Positions 59,910-64,000 of a stretch of 64,000 bases of DNA are shown piece by piece. The position numbers and the translations under genes are program-made. Location of the stretch: assembly GCA_964400675.1 (NCBI GenBank), contig CAYNVO010000006.1, forward strand, positions 1 through 64,000, written 5' to 3'. Position 1 is the first letter of the stretch, and each line of letters opens with the position of its first letter. The notes under the pieces are model-generated. The model made no database searches and was not told where the DNA came from. It worked only from the letters and a program-made list of their open reading frames with translations. The stretch comes from 9FT-COMBO-48-23 sp964400675. GTDB lineage: Bacteria > Chloroflexota > Dehalococcoidia > GIF9 > UBA5629.

Positions 59910-60083
59910 ATGGCGAAGGCAGTGATAACGTTGGATGAGCAGCAGGTGGTCAGGCTGGAGCAGGTAGTTATTGATCGTGATGAGAATGGAGCCTGGGAGC
60001 TGCTGGCTGAGATAAGGGCAAAGGTCAGGGCAACACAGGATACTCGCTGCGGCATAGAGAAACTTCGCAAGGGCGTGCAGTGA
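59910..60083 (+). CDS. Small hypothetical protein (57 aa)
   Basis: 57 residues, too short to be a confident call by length alone, but it follows GGGAGGTGG at correct spacing and sits 18 bases after the PerR gene. Sequence begins MAKAVITLDEQQVVRL and is helical and charged with a single cysteine (TRCGIEK). Family not recognised; likely translated with PerR. Confidence 0.6.
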   Translation: MAKAVITLDEQQVVRLEQVVIDRDENGAWELLAEIRAKVRATQDTRCGIEKLRKGVQ

Positions 60084-60111
60084 GCATTGTTCTTACAAAT
60101 CCCCCACAATC

Positions 60112-60140
60112 TTGACAATTAGTTCGCATCTGCATATATT
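60112..60140 (+). promoter_or_regulatory. Sigma-70 promoter upstream of the glutaredoxin gene
   Basis: TTGACA (60112-60117), 17-base spacer, TATATT (60135-60140). This drives the glutaredoxin-thioredoxin reductase unit and implies a leader of roughly 110 bases. Confidence 0.72.
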
Positions 60141-60184
60141 TGTGGTAGAGCTATCTGCCGGCAATAAGTGCCACTTTTGTGTGT

Positions 60185-60238
60185 AGCGGGGGATATTAGG
60201 CTGGGCGCTCCGCTTTTAATCAGCCAGATAACCCCGCT
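60185..60238 (+). promoter_or_regulatory. Structured 5' leader (two-tier stem) before the glutaredoxin gene
   Basis: AGCGGGG (60185-60191) pairs with CCCCGCT (60232-60238); inside, GGCTG (60199-60203) pairs with CAGCC (60221-60225), with a GGGCGCTCCGC-type apical region. It ends about 12 bases before the GAGGAGG ribosome site. Could be a cis-regulatory RNA for the redox operon. No known riboswitch consensus was recognised. Confidence 0.5.
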
Positions 60239-60260
60239 GGAAAATCAAGAGGAGGATGAG

Positions 60261-60497
60261 ATGGCGAAAGAGGTTAAAGTCTATTCTACCCCCACCTGAC
60301 CCTGGTGCCTTAAAGTCAAGCAGTTGCTGGACGAAAACAAGGTCGTTTATAAAAATCTCAATGTTGCCAGCGATAAAGCTGCCCGAGAAGAGATGCTCAA
60401 CAAGACAGGGCAATTTGCTGTGCCGGCAGTTGACATCGATGGTGAGGTTGTTGTCGGCTACGACGCAAACTGGCTTAAGCAGAAGCTGAACCTTTAG
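60261..60497 (+). CDS. Glutaredoxin-like protein with in-frame UGA (putative selenocysteine)
   Basis: About 78 residues. The ATG at 60261 follows GAGGAGGATGAG. The frame reads MAKEVKVYSTPT, then TGA (60297-60299), then PWCLKVKQLLDENKVVYKNL, on to QFAVPAVDIDGEVVVGYD and a TAG at 60495. The TGA falls exactly where the first cysteine of the glutaredoxin CPWC motif is expected, so selenocysteine (UPWC) is the simplest reading. A small hairpin (60317-60330, AGC-AGTT-GCT core) lies about 20 bases behind it, a suitable place for a bacterial SECIS. Directly followed by a thioredoxin-reductase gene. Alternative: a sequence error in a TGC/TGT codon. Confidence 0.82.
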
Positions 60498-60549
60498 GTT
60501 CAGGTGTCGTTGCTTTGCCTTCGGTTCGCAGTGATGGAGGTTGGGTAGA

Positions 60550-61461
60550 ATGTATGACCTGATAATTATCGGCGGTGGTCCTGCCGGAATGACGGCAGCC
60601 GTTTATGCGGCGCGGAAAAAGCTGAATGCCCTGCTGCTGAGCAAAGATGTGGGGGGACAGGTCAACTGGACAATGGGGATAGAGAACTACATGGGCTATC
60701 AGATAATCGAAGGTCCGGAGCTGATAAAAAAGTTTGAAGAGCAGGTAAAGCAGTTTCCTATAGATATGAAAATCGGGGAAGAAGTCAGCAGCTTATCTCG
60801 AATAAGCGGCGGCTTTGAGGCTAAGATAGGGGGTGGTGATATCTATCAGGCTAAGGCGGCTATAGTTGTCACCGGCAAGCGTCCCCGTCCCTTAAATGCT
60901 CCGGGAGAAGAAAAGTTTAGGGGCAGGGGGGTTACTTACTGCGCCACCTGCGATGGCCTGTTGTTTGCCGGTATGAATGTGGCTATCGTTGGAGGTGGCA
61001 ATTCGGCGCTGGAAGCTGTGGACGACATGGTCAAAATTGCCGAGCACGTCTATCTGGTATCGCTGACTCAACTCACCGGCGACCAGATATTGATTGACAG
61101 AGTAAGTGGCGCCGGTAATCTAACGATATTTCTGGAATATGAAGTCCTGGAGATAGCCGGGGAAAAACTTGTTGACGGGATAAAAATACGGAATCTGAAA
61201 ACGAAACAGGAAAGGGAGCTTGAGGTTGGCGGCGTCTTAATTGAAATCGGGCTTATACCAAACTCTGACCTGGTGAAGAATGTAGTCGCTCTTAATCGCA
61301 CTGGGGAAATCGAAGTTAACTGTAACAATGAGACCAGCGTAGCCGGGCTTTTCGCTGCCGGCGACGTTACCAGTATCCCGGAAAAGCAGATAGTGGTTGC
61401 TGCCGGTGAGGGGGCCAAGGCAGCACTTCAGGCCCATCGCTATCTGCAGAGACTGAGCTGA
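60550..61461 (+). CDS. trxB: Thioredoxin reductase
   Basis: 303 residues from the ATG at 60550, 9 bases behind GGAGG. FAD motif DLIIIGGGPAGMTAAVYA, active-site CATCDG, NADPH motif VAIVGGGNSALEA and the terminal GLFAAGDVTSIPEKQIVVAAGEGAKAA. Reduces thioredoxin or glutaredoxin-like proteins with NAD(P)H. Adjacent gene order suggests the upstream glutaredoxin-like protein as its substrate. Confidence 0.94.
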   Translation: MYDLIIIGGGPAGMTAAVYAARKKLNALLLSKDVGGQVNWTMGIENYMGYQIIEGPELIKKFEEQVKQFPIDMKIGEEVSSLSRISGGFEAKIGGGDIYQAKAAIVVTGKRPRPLNAPGEEKFRGRGVTYCATCDGLLFAGMNVAIVGGGNSALEAVDDMVKIAEHVYLVSLTQLTGDQILIDRVSGAGNLTIFLEYEVLEIAGEKLVDGIKIRNLKTKQERELEVGGVLIEIGLIPNSDLVKNVVALNRTGEIEVNCNNETSVAGLFAAGDVTSIPEKQIVVAAGEGAKAALQAHRYLQRLS

Positions 61462-61600
61462 CTTGTATAAAGTCCTCTGTGATGCTAATGTGAGATAAAA
61501 GTCGCAGACAGCGACCTGGCTTTAGTCTAAATTAAGCTAATAAAGTGTGGGCAATTTTTAGCAGATAATCTTGGCATCTTTACAGAGCGGAGGCAGAATT

Positions 61601-62467
61601 ATGCAGCTAAAAGGAAGCAAGACAGAGGAAAATTTACGTAAGGCTTTTGCCAGAGAGCTACATGCTCGGGCTAATTATACATACTTCGCCCAGGCTGCCA
61701 GAGAAGCCGGGCTGGAGCAGGTAGCCGCCATGTTTTGGGCAACAGCTAAGAATGAAGCTGAACATGCCGAGCATGAGTTTAAATTCCTTGGTCGCCTGGG
61801 TGATACTGCAGCAAATCTGAAACTGGCTAATGGGCTGGAGCATGAGGAAGCGACCAAACTGTACCCCGAAGCGGCCAGGGTGGCAGAGGAGGAAGGCTTT
61901 AGTGAAATCGCTGATTTTTTCCGCAGGATGGGCAAGGTTGAGGCGAGTCACGAAAAGAATTTTCGTGCACTTATGGAGTCATTGGATAAGGGAGACGGAT
62001 TTAAGGGCAGGACGGTGGGGCATTCGGCGATTGAGATGGCACAGTTGATGTTGCCGCACCAGACCAATCCTGCCGGTTTTGTTCATGGCGGCGAGCTGAT
62101 GAAGCTGATGGATAATGCCGCCGGCGTTGTAGCCGCCCGCCATAGTCGGGCTAACCCGGTCACTGCAATGGTCGAAGATATCAACTTTCATAACCCGGTG
62201 CGCGTTGGAGACCTGGTGCTGGTACATGGCAAAATCACTTTTACCAGCCGCTCATCTATGGAAATTCGGATAGAGGTTGAGGCGGAGAATCTTCTCACCG
62301 GCAAGCGTCTCCCAGCCCTGACTGCCTATTATGTTATGGTGGCTGTGAATCTTGAGGGGAAAGCTGTGGAAGTGCCGCCGCTTATAGTGATTACCGAGGA
62401 AGAGGAAAGATTGTTCAACGAGGGCCTTACCAGATATGAGGTGCGAAAGGCAAAGTCCGGCAAATAA
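61601..62467 (+). CDS. Rubrerythrin-hotdog thioesterase fusion
   Basis: About 288 residues from the ATG at 61601 after CGGAGG. Residues 1-135 form a rubrerythrin-type diiron four-helix bundle (ELHARANYTYF, NEAEHAEHEF, and the second site KVEASHEKNF). Residues 145-270 are a hotdog-fold acyl-CoA thioesterase (QTNPAGFVHGGELMKLMDNAAG and VRVGDLVLVHGKI). The usual C-terminal rubredoxin domain is missing; the thioesterase takes its place. The frame is continuous with no internal start of note. Possibly peroxide reduction coupled to acyl-CoA turnover; unproven. Confidence 0.85.
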   Translation: MQLKGSKTEENLRKAFARELHARANYTYFAQAAREAGLEQVAAMFWATAKNEAEHAEHEFKFLGRLGDTAANLKLANGLEHEEATKLYPEAARVAEEEGFSEIADFFRRMGKVEASHEKNFRALMESLDKGDGFKGRTVGHSAIEMAQLMLPHQTNPAGFVHGGELMKLMDNAAGVVAARHSRANPVTAMVEDINFHNPVRVGDLVLVHGKITFTSRSSMEIRIEVEAENLLTGKRLPALTAYYVMVAVNLEGKAVEVPPLIVITEEEERLFNEGLTRYEVRKAKSGK

Positions 62468-62592
62468 AGGGAATAAAAGAGGACATGCCGAACTGGTGTA
62501 TGTAATACGACAGGCGATGAATTTCTGGGAATAGAGGAAGATAAAGGGATATACAAGGTCTTTGTAAAAAAAATCAGCACAGTGAGGTTAAT

Positions 62593-63123
62593 ATGGAAGA
62601 CGAACGTGGCAAGACATTAGAAGCGATTCAATTTGCTATTCAGATGGAAATCGATGGCAAGGCATACTATCAGAAAGCCAGTGGGGAAACTGGCAACAAG
62701 GTAGGCAAAGAGCTTTTTGAGTGGCTGGCTGTTGAGGAAGATAAACACCGGCAGAGATTTGAAGACATATATAATATTATAAAAAAACAAAAAGCCTGGC
62801 CTAGTACTGACATTCAGCCTCGTAAGGGTGACATACTAAAAACCTTATTCTCCGGGGCAATGAGTGAAGCCGGCACTAATGTGAAGGTGGATAGCACTGA
62901 GCTTGATACCATAGATAAGGCTATGGAAATGGAGAATAAGACCGAGACATTCTACAGCAGCCGGGGTGGAGAAGCTGTCTACCCTGCTGAGAAGAAGCTC
63001 TATGCGTCACTGGCAGCTGAGGAGAGAGGCCACTTTCTGGCTCTGGTCGACTATCGGGAGTACCTCATCGACCCTGCAGGATGGTTTCGGAAAGCGGAGC
63101 ACCATTCCCTGGACGGCGGATAA
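62593..63123 (+). CDS. Ferritin-like/rubrerythrin-type diiron protein
   Basis: 176 residues. Two helix pairs with metal ligands: AIQMEIDGKAYYQKAS, EEDKHRQRFEDIY, AMEMENKTETFYSS and AAEERGHFLALVDYREYL. Rubredoxin domain absent. Presumably protects against peroxide or handles iron in anaerobic conditions. Eleven bases separate it from sufC, so an operon with the Suf genes is likely. Confidence 0.85.
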   Translation: MEDERGKTLEAIQFAIQMEIDGKAYYQKASGETGNKVGKELFEWLAVEEDKHRQRFEDIYNIIKKQKAWPSTDIQPRKGDILKTLFSGAMSEAGTNVKVDSTELDTIDKAMEMENKTETFYSSRGGEAVYPAEKKLYASLAAEERGHFLALVDYREYLIDPAGWFRKAEHHSLDGG

Positions 63124-63133
63124 GGAGAGTAAT

Positions 63134-63883
63134 ATGGATTCAGATAATGTGTTAGAGATTAAACACCTGAGCGTGGCTGTGGGTGACAAGGAGATATTGC
63201 ATGATATAAATTTGAACATTAAAACTGGTGAGACTCATGTACTTTTCGGCCCCAATGGTAGCGGAAAGACCACTCTTATTATGACCATAATGGGTTCTCC
63301 TAAGTATCAGGTAACAAAAGGTAGCATTATTTTTGGAGGCAAGGACATAGTTAGGTTGCCTATGGATGAAAGAGCCCGTTTGGGTATCGGTATGTCTCTC
63401 CAGAGACCGCCGGTTGTTCGTGGTGTAAAGACTCGCGACATGGTAGCTGCCTGTGCCAAAGGGCGGCTGAGCCCTGAGGCTATAGACAGCCTGGCAGAGA
63501 AAGCCAATCTGACAGAGCTCATGGACAGGGAGGTGAACTATGGGTTTTCCGGAGGGGAGATAAAACGCTCTGAGCTTCTGCAATTATTGGCTCAGGACCC
63601 GGACCTGGCTTTGCTGGATGAGCCTGAGTCCGGTGTGGATTTGGTGAATATTGCTCTTATCGGCGAGCTTATGAATGAGCTTTTGCAGAAGGTGCATCCT
63701 ATACGTGACCGGAGGCACGCTGGACTTATTATCACCCATACAGGACACATCTTGGAATATGTCAATGCCCGCAGCGGATATGTACTGCTTAACGGCAGGA
63801 TAGTTTGCGAGGGAGACCCGCATGAGATTCTGGAGACGATAAAGCGCAAAGGCTATGAGGAGTGTAAAAGATGCGTAGCATAA
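63134..63883 (+). CDS. sufC: Fe-S cluster assembly ATPase SufC
   Basis: 249 residues. Walker A is FGPNGSGKTT, ABC signature FSGGEIKRSELLQ and Walker B LALLDEPESGVDL. The glutamate after the signature and the overall length fit SufC. ATG at 63134 after AAGGAGAGTAAT. Overlaps the next gene by 13 bases. Forms the SufBC or SufBCD scaffold ATPase. Confidence 0.94.
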   Translation: MDSDNVLEIKHLSVAVGDKEILHDINLNIKTGETHVLFGPNGSGKTTLIMTIMGSPKYQVTKGSIIFGGKDIVRLPMDERARLGIGMSLQRPPVVRGVKTRDMVAACAKGRLSPEAIDSLAEKANLTELMDREVNYGFSGGEIKRSELLQLLAQDPDLALLDEPESGVDLVNIALIGELMNELLQKVHPIRDRRHAGLIITHTGHILEYVNARSGYVLLNGRIVCEGDPHEILETIKRKGYEECKRCVA

Positions 63884-64000
63884 AGCCTGACAAAGCATCT
63901 AAAAAGAGAGCTGAAGCGGCGGCGTCCAAACCGGCAGCTTTTGGTGAGGATATAGATTTAGACAGGTATGCTCATTCTGGCGATGAATTGCCCTATCATG
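63871..64000 (+). CDS. sufB: SufB/SufD-family protein, 3' partial
   Basis: Only the first 43 residues are present before the right edge: a basic start (MRSIKPDKASKKRAEAAASK) and DIDLDRYAHSGDELPYH. Overlap with sufC and the typical order support a SufB/SufD scaffold component; which paralogue cannot be decided from this stretch. Confidence 0.75.
   Translation, partial: MRSIKPDKASKKRAEAAASKPAAFGEDIDLDRYAHSGDELPYH

Noticed and set aside
1..64000. CRISPR arrays, rRNA, tRNA genes, transposases or integrases
   Set aside because: I looked for regular spacer-repeat arrays, RNA gene signatures and recombinase motifs and found none that I could support.

Overview
The window looks like chromosome from a strictly anaerobic bacterium, most likely a Chloroflexota of the Dehalococcoidia type. 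This placement is inferred from gene content and style and was not tested by a search. Signs of anaerobic life are an ORP-like cluster of ferredoxin-bearing MinD ATPases and NifX-type proteins, a CooC/CooT nickel pair, several HdrD/GlcF-like iron-sulfur proteins, rubrerythrins, a minimal Suf operon, and a glutaredoxin that appears to use selenocysteine. No rRNA, tRNA or CRISPR array was seen.

Layout. 1-2.3 kb: FAD oxidase plus iron-sulfur partner (GlcD/GlcF type), cut by the left edge. 2.3-13.5 kb: housekeeping genes (gap, queF, a metallo-hydrolase, eno, a LOG-like protein, a phytoene-dehydrogenase-like flavoprotein, an FKBP lipoprotein, a flavoprotein, typA, recN). 13.5-21.2 kb: a phosphosignalling locus (VWA protein, PP2C phosphatase, Ser/Thr kinase, ABC transporter with two FHA domains). 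21.3-24.8 kb: two HdrD-like proteins and a DUF3795 protein, bounded by copies of the recN 3' end. 25.1-30.4 kb: FecR lipoprotein, CHASE2 adenylate cyclase and, convergent to it, a SulP transporter with a cyclic-nucleotide-binding domain.

30.6-35.9 kb is an accessory stretch divided by three fragments of the 3' end of an esterase gene whose full copy lies at 50.8 kb. The first interval holds an AT-rich toxin-antitoxin-like operon (RHH protein, PIN-GNAT-EVE fusion, ASCH-like protein). The second holds a DEAD-box helicase, an RRM protein, S21 and a broken zinc-ribbon gene. 36-47.8 kb is a long co-directional ORP-like metal/iron-sulfur cluster. 48-49.7 kb pairs a CoA-disulfide-reductase-like enzyme with a divergent CsoR/CstR-family repressor.

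50-58.6 kb: methyltransferase, esterase, pth, ligA, a BKACE enzyme, a TMEM175-like channel, a cyclase-family hydrolase and a membrane protein. 58.7-64 kb: zinc-ribbon and NfeD proteins, then an oxidative-stress and redox block: a PerR/Fur regulator with a clear promoter and Fur-like operator, a 57-residue ORF, the UGA-containing glutaredoxin behind a structured leader, thioredoxin reductase, a rubrerythrin-hotdog fusion, a second ferritin-like protein, SufC and the start of SufB.

The most notable items are the UGA-containing glutaredoxin, the PIN-GNAT-EVE operon, the direct repeats derived from 3' ends of genes that bound accessory DNA, and the rubrerythrin-thioesterase fusion.
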